A DNA stretch of 64,000 bases, from contig NZ_AIDW01000023.1 in assembly GCF_000251145.1 (NCBI RefSeq), positions 1-64,000 on the forward strand, read 5' to 3'. Both the position numbers and the translations under genes were made by a program. This document shows, piece after piece, positions 33,191 through 41,941 of the stretch (positions are counted from its first letter, which is position 1; each line of letters starts with the position of its first letter). The DNA comes from Sphingomonas sp. PAMC 26621 (lineage in GTDB: Bacteria > Pseudomonadota > Alphaproteobacteria > Sphingomonadales > Sphingomonadaceae). Under the pieces are notes generated by a model that was not told where the DNA came from, did no database searches, and was given only the letters and a program-made list of their open reading frames with translations.

Positions 33191-33898
33191 ATGCCGACGG
33201 CATATCAGCCAGTCATGGCTACTGAGACATTCGATTTCAAAAGCGGTGAAAACAAAGCCCGCTCGCTGATCGTTGGTTCGCTTGGCGCGACCCTCCTGCT
33301 GGCGGCACTGGCGCCGCAAAATACACGCGCAGTCTTCATCGTCGATGGCGGTCTGCCGGGCGCAAAGGCGTTTACGGCAACCGTCGGCGCTGACGGGACA
33401 GGGCCACGACCTGCAAGTTTCCTTTCCGGCCTGGCCGGTCCGCGTCGCCCCGCGGGAGTGCGGTCGCGCGGCATCCCGGGCGTCGGTCGTCCTGGTCCGG
33501 TTGGCGCAGGTGTACCGAACGGCGGTCCCGTCGGACCACAGGGCGCAAGCGGTGCCATTCCGCCGGTTGCGCTCGCGGACAACGCCTTCACGCCCGCCGG
33601 TCGCGATGCGGCAGTCGATGCTGGTGTCGGATCAGGCCCGGCTGGTGGCGGCCAGCCATTCGCGCCGTTCATCTCGCAGCCGGTCGCTGGTTCGGGCTTT
33701 GGCGGGACGACGCCGCGCAATGTCGGAACGCCGTCCACGCCGGGTACGCCAGGCACCCCAGGCACGCCCGGAACGACGACGCCAACACCCGTGTCGGCGG
33801 TGCCGGAACCATCGACCTGGGCCATGCTGGTGGGTGGGTTTATGCTGATCGGACTCGCGCTTCGTCAGCGTCGACGGGGTGCAACCCACCTCGCCTGA
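33191..33898 (+). CDS. PEPxxWA-CTERM sorted surface protein, Gly/Pro-rich
   Basis: A 235-residue secreted protein (or 227 from the ATG at 33215) with an N-terminal signal helix (SLIVGSLGATLLLAALA). The middle is a low-complexity Gly/Pro/Ala region with collagen-like GPxG steps and a GTPG repeat (about 182-195). The C-terminus is a textbook exosortase signal: VPEPSTWAMLVGGFMLIGLA followed by LRQRRR, that is the PEPxxWA motif, a membrane helix and a basic tail. It should be processed by an exosortase such as the XrtV encoded 10 kb downstream, and its disordered body suggests a matrix or EPS-associated role. Confidence 0.88.
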   Translation: MPTAYQPVMATETFDFKSGENKARSLIVGSLGATLLLAALAPQNTRAVFIVDGGLPGAKAFTATVGADGTGPRPASFLSGLAGPRRPAGVRSRGIPGVGRPGPVGAGVPNGGPVGPQGASGAIPPVALADNAFTPAGRDAAVDAGVGSGPAGGGQPFAPFISQPVAGSGFGGTTPRNVGTPSTPGTPGTPGTPGTTTPTPVSAVPEPSTWAMLVGGFMLIGLALRQRRRGATHLA

Positions 33899-33926
33899 CC
33901 ACGCGTACTGCGACCGCAGACACCGT

Positions 33927-34466
33927 TCACTTCAGTTCGAGGGAATCCCCGGAGATCGTGACCGGGCCAAGGCGTGACAGCAGGTCCTGACCAAGCAACG
34001 ACACCTTCAGGCCCTGGCGGACGACCGCGGCATCGACTTCGACGACGTGATGCCCTGCAATCGCGACATGGTTCAGCCTGACACGATCGATCGCCGAGGG
34101 CCCCGAGGCCGTTTCCATCATCACCGCACCGCCATGCCGCGCTGCCCCGACCCGCGCCGCGTCCGCCTTCGTCAGCACGACCATCGTTGCCCCGGTATCG
34201 ATCAGGAATTTGACCCTGACACCATTTACGCGCGCCGTAACGTAGAACAGCCCGTCCGCGGCGCGCCGGAACCGGCTTTGCGGGTCGGCGAGCGCGCCCT
34301 CGGCTGGATCCGGGGCCGCTGGAACGGTGACCATGCGGGAGACCGGGGGGGCCGGGATCGCCGCTATCGATCGCGCCGCCGGTACGTGCGCGCTGAGTGA
34401 AAGGCCGGCAAAGGCCGCCATTCCGACTAGGCCGGGGGTCGCCAGGAGGAGCTTGACCGCGAACAT
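33927..34466 (-). CDS. Retropepsin-like aspartic protease (clan AA)
   Basis: A 179-residue protein with an N-terminal signal anchor (about 1-27) and a linker, then a single retropepsin-type domain. The active-site motif is KFLIDTGATMVVLT (DTGA, about 89-92), with the flap-like region and GLKVSLLGQDLLSRLGPVTI near the end. One domain per chain implies a homodimeric enzyme in the periplasm. The substrate is unknown. Confidence 0.87.
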   Translation of the reverse strand: MFAVKLLLATPGLVGMAAFAGLSLSAHVPAARSIAAIPAPPVSRMVTVPAAPDPAEGALADPQSRFRRAADGLFYVTARVNGVRVKFLIDTGATMVVLTKADAARVGAARHGGAVMMETASGPSAIDRVRLNHVAIAGHHVVEVDAAVVRQGLKVSLLGQDLLSRLGPVTISGDSLELK

Positions 34467-34525
34467 GCCGCAACCCTGCGGGTCACGGCATAAAGATCGC
34501 GTACCCTTAAGTAGTTAACGTCCAA

Positions 34526-35440
34526 TCAAGCGTCTGCTTCCGCGACCGGTCGCCCGTCGCGCGCGATGAGCCGACGACGGCGAAACCATTGCACCAGCGC
34601 CCCTAGCGCAATCAGGAAAGCTCCCACCGCGAATTCGGACGCCCAGACCCAATACGGCCAGCGCATCGTGGCGGCCGATCGGAAAAGGACGTAATGCGTC
34701 GGCGTGACGCGAAAGCCCGCGTAGCGATACAGTCGGAACAGCTCTCCCGGCAGCGCATCCTTGACCAGGATGCCTTGGCGCGCGCTGATCGTTTCCGCCC
34801 GTTGTGACCCGTCGGTGGGCGACAGCTCGATGAAGTAGCGGACTGCCGACGGGTCCGCGCCGGCATCGACCATCGGTGCGAAGCGGATGTTACGCCGCGT
34901 CAACCAGAGATCCTCGTCGAACGCCGAAGTCCGGGTGTAGAGGATCGCGCCGCGGAGCTCGGTCAGTCCTTGCGACGGCGTTTCGGGGAGAGTTGCGCTT
35001 GCGGAGATCCGCTGGATCGGCCCGGCAGCCGTCGGCAGCATCAGGATCATCCCGCACGCCAGCAACGCTGCAGCAAGGCACCCCACCGCAGCCACCAGCA
35101 GGACATTGAGAAACCGGGTCGCCTCCCCGATGGCGCGGGACAGGTCGCTGCGTACCGGAAGAACGTCGCTGGCGGGGACCGCGGCGGAGGACGCCGCCGG
35201 CGACTTGCGGTGGCGGCGCGTAAACAGGAACGGCAGGGGTGCCAGGATCAGGACGAACAGCAGGAACGTCAACAGCGGGTGATAGACACCGAATTCATTG
35301 AACTGCCATTCGGCCAGCAGCGCGATCAGCCCCCGATATGTCCCAGCCTGCCATGTGAAGAACGCGACGACGAGGACGATCCAGAGCGGCAGAAGCACCT
35401 GCGACGGGTGCTGGCGCACCGAACGAAACCGTACGCGCAT
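34526..35440 (-). CDS. Membrane protein of unknown function
   Basis: A 304-residue protein with a helix near 15-38, another near 50-72, a third near 112-136, a long soluble segment (about 140-255) and a fourth helix near 265-288. The soluble part contains ILYTRTSAFDEDLWLTRRNI and GILVKDALPGELFRLYRYAG. No family is recognised. It stands alone between the protease and a 430-base gap. Confidence 0.7.
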   Translation of the reverse strand: MRVRFRSVRQHPSQVLLPLWIVLVVAFFTWQAGTYRGLIALLAEWQFNEFGVYHPLLTFLLFVLILAPLPFLFTRRHRKSPAASSAAVPASDVLPVRSDLSRAIGEATRFLNVLLVAAVGCLAAALLACGMILMLPTAAGPIQRISASATLPETPSQGLTELRGAILYTRTSAFDEDLWLTRRNIRFAPMVDAGADPSAVRYFIELSPTDGSQRAETISARQGILVKDALPGELFRLYRYAGFRVTPTHYVLFRSAATMRWPYWVWASEFAVGAFLIALGALVQWFRRRRLIARDGRPVAEADA

Positions 35441-35867
35441 TCGACTTCCTACTCATGTCACAACAAAACGCTTAATTTCCAGTTCATAAAGCGGCAAACG
35501 GGGGTGTCAAAACTGATTAACGCAATTCGCGCAGCCCCCTGGCGTCCGGTGGACCCGACATTTTCTCTCCGAGTTTTGAACATCTTACGGTTCGGGAGAA
35601 TGGTAACGGGGCAAAACGCGACTTCGGCTGACCGCATCCGTACCAGAGAATCGGTAAAGATCGCGTCGCTGCGGTATCGCAATAGCGGCCGAGACTGCCT
35701 CGACGGGTGTATTGAAAAACCTCTGACGGGCGAACGCTAGGAAATTGTCGTTCAATAACAACGACGAAGCGCACCGGCCGGGACGTTGACCGGACGCGGA
35801 GGCTGGACGCCGCTCATCCGAAGTATCGAATGACGAGGTGCTCGGCCATTACTGGTCGACCGCGGCG
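35441..35867. other. Intergenic region, no gene seen
   Basis: About 430 bases, somewhat less GC-rich near 35450-35530 and 35735-35765. It lies between two same-strand genes. Short open frames exist but none shows a family motif or a supported start. It probably contains the promoter of the membrane-protein gene at 34526-35440. Confidence 0.4.
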
Positions 35868-36365
35868 TCAGGAAAGCTTGCGGATCGTCTCGTCGAGCAC
35901 TGCGACACGGATCCCGAACTTGCGAACGACGAGGTGGTTCAGCACCGTACGGCCGTCGGGCTGCAGGCGCATCGTTTGCTGGATCCTGAAACCGCCCTTG
36001 GCGTGGAAGGAGATCCTGAACACCGCGCCCTGCACTTCGCCCGACACCGGACCGACCGCCTCGCTCAGCACCCCCGTGTATCGGCCGTCGCCAAGCGCGT
36101 GCAGCGTCCACCGCCGGTCGGTCGGCGGTTTGCCCGCAACCTCTACCCGTTGCTCGAGCAGGATCGTATCCCCGCCACGTACGGTGCCTCGGCCGCGGAC
36201 ATGAACCGCGCGGTGTCGCGCGGCGATGCGGCGAAAGTTGCCGTCCCCGACGGTTTCACCGGAAAAGAACGCCAGCGGCGAGAACGGCGCCGCCCTCGTC
36301 CCTTCCCCTGTATTGGGGGCCGAGACGCTCGACAGAGTCAGGGCGAGGAGAAGTGCGCCGTTCAT
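35868..36365 (-). CDS. DUF3833 family protein
   Basis: A 165-residue exported protein (signal about 1-16). FFSGETVGDGNFRRI, LEQRVEVAGKPPTDRRWTLH, DGRYTGVLSEAVGPVSGEVQ and the conserved end VLNHLVVRKFGIRVAVLDET match DUF3833, a lipocalin-like family of unknown function. The usual lipobox Cys is absent here. It lies 9 bases after the large molybdopterin oxidoreductase gene on the same strand and may be its last operon member. Confidence 0.82.
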   Translation of the reverse strand: MNGALLLALTLSSVSAPNTGEGTRAAPFSPLAFFSGETVGDGNFRRIAARHRAVHVRGRGTVRGGDTILLEQRVEVAGKPPTDRRWTLHALGDGRYTGVLSEAVGPVSGEVQGAVFRISFHAKGGFRIQQTMRLQPDGRTVLNHLVVRKFGIRVAVLDETIRKLS

Positions 36366-36374
36366 CGCTTCGTC

Positions 36375-38723
36375 CTAAGCGGAAGTCGCCGTCGCGACAG
36401 TATCCGCGACGATCCGCACGGGAACCGACTTGCTCGCGGGCGTCTTGGACAATTCGTCATGATGCGCGACCGGCACCAGCACGTTGCATTCGGGGTAATA
36501 GCCCGCGATCGTCCCGCGTGGCAGCTTGTAAGCCGTCAACGTCAGCCCGCCAAGCTGGCGATCATGACCGTCGTCGACATCGGTGATGAGCCGGATCTTC
36601 TGGCCGTCCTCGAGACCTGCCTCGGCGATGTCGTCCGGGTTCATCAGCAGCACCTCCCGCGTTCCCTCGATCCCGCGGAAACGATCGGAATAGCCGTAGA
36701 TCGTCGTGTTGAACTGGTCGTTCGACCGCATCGTGATCAGGCGAAAGCGTCCCGGCGCGTCCTGGAACCCGATCGACGTCAGCTCGCCCGGGGTCGTGAA
36801 GATCGCCTTGCCCGATTCCGTCTTCCAGATCCGCTCGTGCGCCGCATTGCCCCGCCAGAACCCGCCCGCCTGATACATCCGCTTGTTATAATCGCGGAAC
36901 GCATCGGGATAGGTCCGCTCGATCAGGTCGCGCACCAGCCCGTAGTCCGCGGTCCAAGCATCCCACTTCAGATGCGCGCTCGGCGGAAGCGTCGCCTTGG
37001 CGATCCCGGTCACGATCGCGAGTTCGCTCATCACCTGATCCGAAACGGGGGTGCGATAGCCGATCGATGCGTTGATCATCGAGAAACTGTCTTCGGACGT
37101 GATCGTCTGTGGCCCGCCCGCCTGCTCGTCCTCCTCGAACCGGCCGAGGCACGGGAGAATATAGGCAAGCTTGCCCGGGAACAGGTGACTGCGGTTGAGC
37201 TTGGTCGAGACCATCACGGTGAGGTCCTGCGCGGCCCACGCCTGCTCCATCCGTTCCTGATCGGGAACCGCGCGCAACAGGTTGCCGCCCAGCGAGATGA
37301 AGGCGCGCACCTTGCCGGCGAACAGACCCTCGGCTGCCTCGACGATGTTCATGCCGTCCTTCGCCGGAGGATCGAAATCGAACAACATCTTGATCTTGTC
37401 GACCGGGATCAGATGGATCTTCTCCGCGATGCCGACGGTGCGCTGCCCCTGCACGTTGCTGTGCCCGCGAACCGGGCAGCAGCCTGCGCCGGAACGCCCG
37501 ATGTTTCCGCGCAGCATCAGCAGGTTGACCAGCATCGCGACATTGACTGACCCATGCGCATGCTGGGTCAGCCCCATGCCGTAGACACCGATCACCTTCT
37601 CCGCGGCAATATAGACGTTGCCCGCCTCGCGCAGCGCCTGCTCGGTCAGGCCGCTTTCCTGCACGATCTCCGCCCAGCTGACATCGCGGCACTTCTGCAG
37701 GAATTCATCGAACCCGATGGTATGCTGTGCGATGAACGCATGGTCGATCACCTCGGCCTTGCCCGCCGCCTTGGCGGCGTCATCCGCCTCGACCACCACC
37801 TTGCACATGCCAAGCATCGCGGCGATGTCGCCGCCCGCCTTGAGCTGGTGATACTGGTCGGAAATCTTGGTTTCCTTGCCGGTCAGCATCGCCACCGGGC
37901 TTTGCGGATCGACGAACGAGACCAGACCCTGCTCGATGACGGGGTTGAAGGTGACGATCTTGGCGCCACGATCCTTCGCGTCCTTGAGCGGATGGAGGAA
38001 GCGCGGGCTGTTGGTGCCCGGATTCTGCCCGAAGAAGAAGAAGGCGTCCGCCTCGGCGAGATCGTCCCACACGATTGTTCCGACCGGCGATCCGATGACC
38101 TTGGTCAAGCCGACCGACGTTGTCTCGTGACACATGTTCGAGCTCTGCGGCAGGTTGTTGGTGCCATACACCCGCGCCAGCAGCGCGTAGAGGTACGACG
38201 CCTCGAGGCCCGCATGGCCCGAGGCATAAAACACCGCACTGTCCGGATCGAGCGGCTTGAGTGCGCCGGCGATCCCGGCGAAGGCTTCGTCCCACGTCGT
38301 TTCGACATAACGATCGGTCGCGGCATCGAAGCGCAACGGGTGCGTCAGACGGCCTGTCTTTTCGAGATCATGGTCGCGCCACTGCCGCAGTTCGGTGACG
38401 CTGTGGCCGTCCTTCGCCCAAAACGCCGGGGTGCAGCGCGCGCTGGTCGATTCCCACAGCGTCGCTTTCGCGCCATTCTCGCAGAATTCGAACGCGGAAT
38501 AGTTGACCGGCTTGGGCCATGCGCACGACGCGCACATCACGCCCTTCGGCTTGTTCATCTTGCCGAGGCTGGCGAGCGACGCCGGGCTGGACCACGTCTC
38601 ACCGAAGATGCTGGCGATCCCGCGCATCGATCCCCAGCCACCCGCCGGACCCGGCGAATGCGGCAGGTCATCGGGGAGTTTGGAGAGGTCTGCGGGCGCT
38701 TGGGCCTGGTCTTCGTTCGACAT
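36375..38723 (-). CDS. FdhF/YdeP-family molybdopterin oxidoreductase
   Basis: A 782-residue soluble protein of the YdeP type, related to formate dehydrogenase alpha subunits. It carries CASCAWPKP and a following Cys (EFCENGAK) near 70-95, which may hold an Fe-S cluster, and molybdopterin-binding segments FYASGHAGLEASYLYALLAR, SSNMCHETTSVGLTKVIGSP, FFFGQNPGTNSPR and GCCPVRGHSNVQGQRT. The C-terminal dinucleotide-binding domain includes TMRSNDQFNTTIYGYSDRFRG, typical of bis-MGD enzymes. There is no signal peptide. It is divergent from fdhD, whose product sulfurates the Mo cofactor, so the pair should work together. Start chosen at the ATG at 38723 (MSNEDQAQ). Confidence 0.92.
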   Translation of the reverse strand: MSNEDQAQAPADLSKLPDDLPHSPGPAGGWGSMRGIASIFGETWSSPASLASLGKMNKPKGVMCASCAWPKPVNYSAFEFCENGAKATLWESTSARCTPAFWAKDGHSVTELRQWRDHDLEKTGRLTHPLRFDAATDRYVETTWDEAFAGIAGALKPLDPDSAVFYASGHAGLEASYLYALLARVYGTNNLPQSSNMCHETTSVGLTKVIGSPVGTIVWDDLAEADAFFFFGQNPGTNSPRFLHPLKDAKDRGAKIVTFNPVIEQGLVSFVDPQSPVAMLTGKETKISDQYHQLKAGGDIAAMLGMCKVVVEADDAAKAAGKAEVIDHAFIAQHTIGFDEFLQKCRDVSWAEIVQESGLTEQALREAGNVYIAAEKVIGVYGMGLTQHAHGSVNVAMLVNLLMLRGNIGRSGAGCCPVRGHSNVQGQRTVGIAEKIHLIPVDKIKMLFDFDPPAKDGMNIVEAAEGLFAGKVRAFISLGGNLLRAVPDQERMEQAWAAQDLTVMVSTKLNRSHLFPGKLAYILPCLGRFEEDEQAGGPQTITSEDSFSMINASIGYRTPVSDQVMSELAIVTGIAKATLPPSAHLKWDAWTADYGLVRDLIERTYPDAFRDYNKRMYQAGGFWRGNAAHERIWKTESGKAIFTTPGELTSIGFQDAPGRFRLITMRSNDQFNTTIYGYSDRFRGIEGTREVLLMNPDDIAEAGLEDGQKIRLITDVDDGHDRQLGGLTLTAYKLPRGTIAGYYPECNVLVPVAHHDELSKTPASKSVPVRIVADTVATATSA

Positions 38724-38859
38724 TTTCAATCCCATCTCACGCGTCATCGTCCGGAGCTTCTGTCGAAGCGTGCGGCGCGGCGCTAGGTTCCAACCCGATG
38801 CGCCAGCGGGCACGATTAACGATGCTTCCACCGCCTGTCTCCGTGCGTTAGGCGGAACG

Positions 38860-39684
38860 ATGCCTTTCCCTGCCCCTGCTAGCGACCCGATCCGCCCTGT
38901 GCTCGAAACGATCTCGACCGACGGTGTTCGACTCGGATCGCCGCGCCCGATTGCGCAGGAGGTCGCCGTCGCGATCGAACTCGACGGTGTCGGTTTCGCG
39001 GTGATGATGGCGACTCCGCATGATCTCGAAGACTTCGTTGTCGGCCTGCTGCTCGCGGAGAACGAGATCGCATCCGCCGACGACCTGGCGAGCATCGATG
39101 TCGCGACCGTCGACGTCGGCGTGATCGTTCGTGCCGACCGACGGAATCCGGATCCGGTCGCTGTGCTGGAACGGATGCGCCCGCGCACCACCGATTCCGC
39201 CTGCGGTCTGTGCGGGCGCGACAGCCTCGACCGCGCATTGTTGCCCCTGCCCGCCGTCACTGCGCAAAGCCGCGCCGACGCCGCCGCGGTGTTCGCGGCA
39301 GCGAGTGCGTTACGCGATCACCAGCCGCTCAACCGCGCGACCGGCGCGGTGCACGCGGCGGCGCTGGTGGACGCTGACGGCGCGATCCTGCTGGTTCGCG
39401 AGGATGTCGGGCGGCATAACGCCTTCGACAAGCTGATCGGCGCGATGGCACGCGACGGGCGCGGCTGGGACGGCGGGTTCGCGCTGCTCAGTTCGCGCTG
39501 TTCGTTCGAGCTTGTCGACAAGGCGGTGCGTGCCGGTTGCCCCCTGCTCGCGACGATCTCCGCTCCGACCTCGCTCGCGCTCGATCGCGCGGCGGATGCC
39601 GGGCTGACGCTGGCGACGCTGGTGCGCTCGGATACGTTGACGTTGCAGCTTTGCCCGGCGTCCGCGCCAGGTCTGATCGCGTGA
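38860..39684 (+). CDS. fdhD: Formate dehydrogenase accessory sulfurtransferase
   Basis: A 274-residue FdhD protein, which transfers sulfur from IscS to the molybdenum cofactor. PIAQEVAVAIELDGVGFAVM and TPHDLEDFVVGLLLAENEI are family motifs, the reactive CxxC is in DSACGLCGRDSL, and AAALVDADGAILLVREDVGR-HNAFDKLIG is strongly conserved. The ATG at 38860 lies 136 bases from the divergent oxidoreductase start. Its stop overlaps the mobA start. Confidence 0.94.
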   Translation: MPFPAPASDPIRPVLETISTDGVRLGSPRPIAQEVAVAIELDGVGFAVMMATPHDLEDFVVGLLLAENEIASADDLASIDVATVDVGVIVRADRRNPDPVAVLERMRPRTTDSACGLCGRDSLDRALLPLPAVTAQSRADAAAVFAAASALRDHQPLNRATGAVHAAALVDADGAILLVREDVGRHNAFDKLIGAMARDGRGWDGGFALLSSRCSFELVDKAVRAGCPLLATISAPTSLALDRAADAGLTLATLVRSDTLTLQLCPASAPGLIA

Positions 39685-40211
39685 CGGTGCTCGGCGCGGT
39701 TCTCGCGGGAGGCGAATCGCGACGGTTCGGGAGCGACAAGCTCGCCGCGCGGCTTGGCGACCAGTCCCTGCTCGACCATGCGCTTGCGTGGGTGCGGTCC
39801 CGGACCGACGCGGTCGTCCTGTGCGGACGCGACGTGCCCGGGATCGCATCCGTCGCAGACTGGCCGACTCCCGGGCTGGGACCGCTCGGGGGGCTGGCGG
39901 CGGCGCTGCGTTTTGCCGTCGAACACGGACATGACGCGGTCTTGTCGATCCCCGGCGATACGCCCGTCCTCCCCGATTCTTTGTACGACCAGCTCCGCGC
40001 GATCGGCGCGCCTGCGTTCGTGCGGGGATGCCCGGTGATCGGCTTATGGCCCGCGTCGGCGGCGGCCGGACTGAGCGCCTGGATTCAGCACAGCCCGGAC
40101 CGGTCGATGCGCGGCTGGGCGCGAACGATCGAAGCGCGCGCGCTGGAACTTGCCGAACCGATCCCGAACGTCAATTTCGTGGCCGATCTGGCAACGTTGA
40201 ACCGCGGATAA
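39681..40211 (+). CDS. mobA: Molybdenum cofactor guanylyltransferase
   Basis: A 176-residue nucleotidyltransferase that attaches GMP to Mo-molybdopterin, forming MGD. The signature LAGGESRRFGSDK is at the N-terminus, LGPLGGLAAALRFA and LSIPGDTPVLP form the rest of the active site, and PNVNFVADL is the typical end. It starts at a GTG that overlaps the fdhD stop (GTGA), so translation is coupled. It is a little shorter than E. coli MobA. Confidence 0.9.
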   Translation: MTVLGAVLAGGESRRFGSDKLAARLGDQSLLDHALAWVRSRTDAVVLCGRDVPGIASVADWPTPGLGPLGGLAAALRFAVEHGHDAVLSIPGDTPVLPDSLYDQLRAIGAPAFVRGCPVIGLWPASAAAGLSAWIQHSPDRSMRGWARTIEARALELAEPIPNVNFVADLATLNRG

Positions 40212-40264
40212 GGCAGCCGGACGGCCCCGAAGGCCGCTTCTGCGTTCGACCACCCTAGTTAGCC

Positions 40265-41566
40265 TCAGAAGCGCAATGTCGGCACGAGCGTTCCGGCGGC
40301 GAGCGCGGGTCCGTGGGCGGGTCGGGCCACAAGCCGATCCGCCGCGGCCAGCATCACCTGCCCCGAGACGACCGTGCGATCGAGCAGGCGCACGGTGTCG
40401 CCCTCCGCCATCGCACAGAGGAAGGAGTCGCGATCGCCGGTCGCGGCGGCCGGTCCCGCCAGCGGCAGGTCTTCCCATGCCAGCGCGGTATCCGCGTCGC
40501 CCCCGCCAAGCGAGACCAGAAGCGGCGCGAGCAGAAGCCGGGCAAGCGTCATCGCAGCCGTGGGATTGCCGGGCAAGGCAAGCACCTGCATCGCACCGAT
40601 AGTCCCGTACCACGTCGGTCGTCCCGGCCGGACCGCCAAACCGTCAAAGCCAGGCACGAGCCCGAGCGGTGAAAGCGCCTGACGGGTTGCCGCCCGCGCA
40701 CCATGCGCAGCCCCGCCAACCAGCACGATGACGTCCGCAACATCCCGAAGGGCGTCGACGGCGCCGACGAGGGCCACCGTATCGTCCCCGACGCGGATCG
40801 ATCGGACCGGCATTCCGCCCCAGACGGACGCGAACAGCAAAAGCGCCTCGCCCAGGCTTTCGGGCACCTCCGCATCCGCCGCCGCCGCAGTGCCGGGTTC
40901 GACCTGTCGACTGCCGAGGACCACGATCGCAACGCGCGGCGCGCGCAGCACGGAAACCCGTCCGACATCCGCCGCCGCAATCGCGACGAGCGCGCGCGGG
41001 TCGATCCTGCGTCCCGCGGCCAGAACCATCGCTCCCTGCAGAAAGTCCGACCCGGACCGCCGGACATGCCGGCGCGCGCCTTGCGCGCGGTCGACCGACA
41101 CGTGATCCCCTGTCTGGAGGGCGTCTTCGATCGGCAGGACGCGGACCGTCCCCCGCGGCAGCGGCGCGCCCGTGGTGATTCGGATCGCGCATCCTGCCGC
41201 AAGCGCCGAGTCGCCCGTCCCGTCCAGCACGATCAGCCGCCAGCGCTGATCGGAACCCGGCACGAGCGCTTCCCCCAAGGCGAAACCGTCCATCGCGGCC
41301 GCGTCCCGTCGGGGCGAGTCGATCCTTGCGTACACCGGTTCCGCGAGAGTTCTGCCCCCCGCCTGTGCCAGGCTGACACATTCGATCCCAAGCGGCGGCG
41401 CGGTCCGACGCAGCATGGCGGATGCCGAGGCAAAGGTTTCAAGCGCCCGCAAGACACCAGGCGGATCGGGACGGTCGGACGATGGCATCGCGGCGCTATA
41501 CCGAACGTCCTGCGCTGCGACGAGCGCAGAGCAGCCTTGCGATGTCATGGGATCGGATGACTTCAT
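40265..41566 (-). CDS. moeA: Molybdopterin molybdenumtransferase MoeA, divergent
   Basis: A protein of up to 433 residues (407 from an alternative ATG at 41488) that should insert molybdate into adenylylated molybdopterin. MoeA features are DAAAMDGFALGE with the conserved Asp, RITTGAPLP, SGSDFLQGAMVLAAGRRIDP and ALPGNPTAAM. The normally strict motifs around the nucleotide site are altered: the STGDEL-like turn reads VLGSRQVEPG, and the GGVSVG-like turn reads VGGAAHG. It converges on mobA. It may be a second, specialised MoeA copy. Confidence 0.85.
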   Translation of the reverse strand: MKSSDPMTSQGCSALVAAQDVRYSAAMPSSDRPDPPGVLRALETFASASAMLRRTAPPLGIECVSLAQAGGRTLAEPVYARIDSPRRDAAAMDGFALGEALVPGSDQRWRLIVLDGTGDSALAAGCAIRITTGAPLPRGTVRVLPIEDALQTGDHVSVDRAQGARRHVRRSGSDFLQGAMVLAAGRRIDPRALVAIAAADVGRVSVLRAPRVAIVVLGSRQVEPGTAAAADAEVPESLGEALLLFASVWGGMPVRSIRVGDDTVALVGAVDALRDVADVIVLVGGAAHGARAATRQALSPLGLVPGFDGLAVRPGRPTWYGTIGAMQVLALPGNPTAAMTLARLLLAPLLVSLGGGDADTALAWEDLPLAGPAAATGDRDSFLCAMAEGDTVRLLDRTVVSGQVMLAAADRLVARPAHGPALAAGTLVPTLRF

Positions 41567-41941
41567 CCCATGTTAAGGCGCGATTGCGATATTAAGCATC
41601 GTTCGCACTGCGGTGATGCCGTCGTACGACCGTATGATGGTGGTTCCGGGAATTCGCACATGCAATACGAACGACGATCGGTTACAATACGTATCATCGC
41701 GGGACTGTCGTCCCCGATTTAGTACGTGCGTGAACGATCATCGGTCCTGAGGGACAAGCTGGAATGAACAACCTGCAGGGTCGCGATATCGCTGTTGAAT
41801 ATCATACCCCAAACCCTTAGTCCCCATGCCCGCCTGCCCAGAGGGTTGCGCGTGGTGTAGAGGAATTTCCGCGAAGCCATTCGAATTGCGGGAATACCGA
41901 TAACCATCCACGCCTAACTTGCACCGGAGTCTGCCAGAGAC
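41567..41941. other. Intergenic region upstream of the EPS genes
   Basis: About 375 bases between the moeA start and the sugar transferase. It contains a 10-base palindrome GTCGTACGAC (41621-41630) and the palindromic core ATACGTAT near 41687-41694. It must hold the promoter of the EPS operon on the plus strand and of moeA on the minus strand. I could not assign a convincing -35/-10 pair. Confidence 0.4.

Noticed and set aside
33740..33780. Short repeat array (GTPG codons) considered as a possible CRISPR-like or satellite repeat
   Set aside because: It is in frame within the PEPxxWA protein and encodes a collagen-like stretch.
35838..38786. Long plus-strand frames opposite the DUF3833 and YdeP-type genes
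   Set aside because: Antisense shadows without motifs; the minus-strand products are recognisable.
41567..41941. Search for a riboswitch or small RNA in the EPS upstream region
   Set aside because: Only short palindromes were seen; no conserved riboswitch core (for example GEMM or cobalamin elements) could be recognised.
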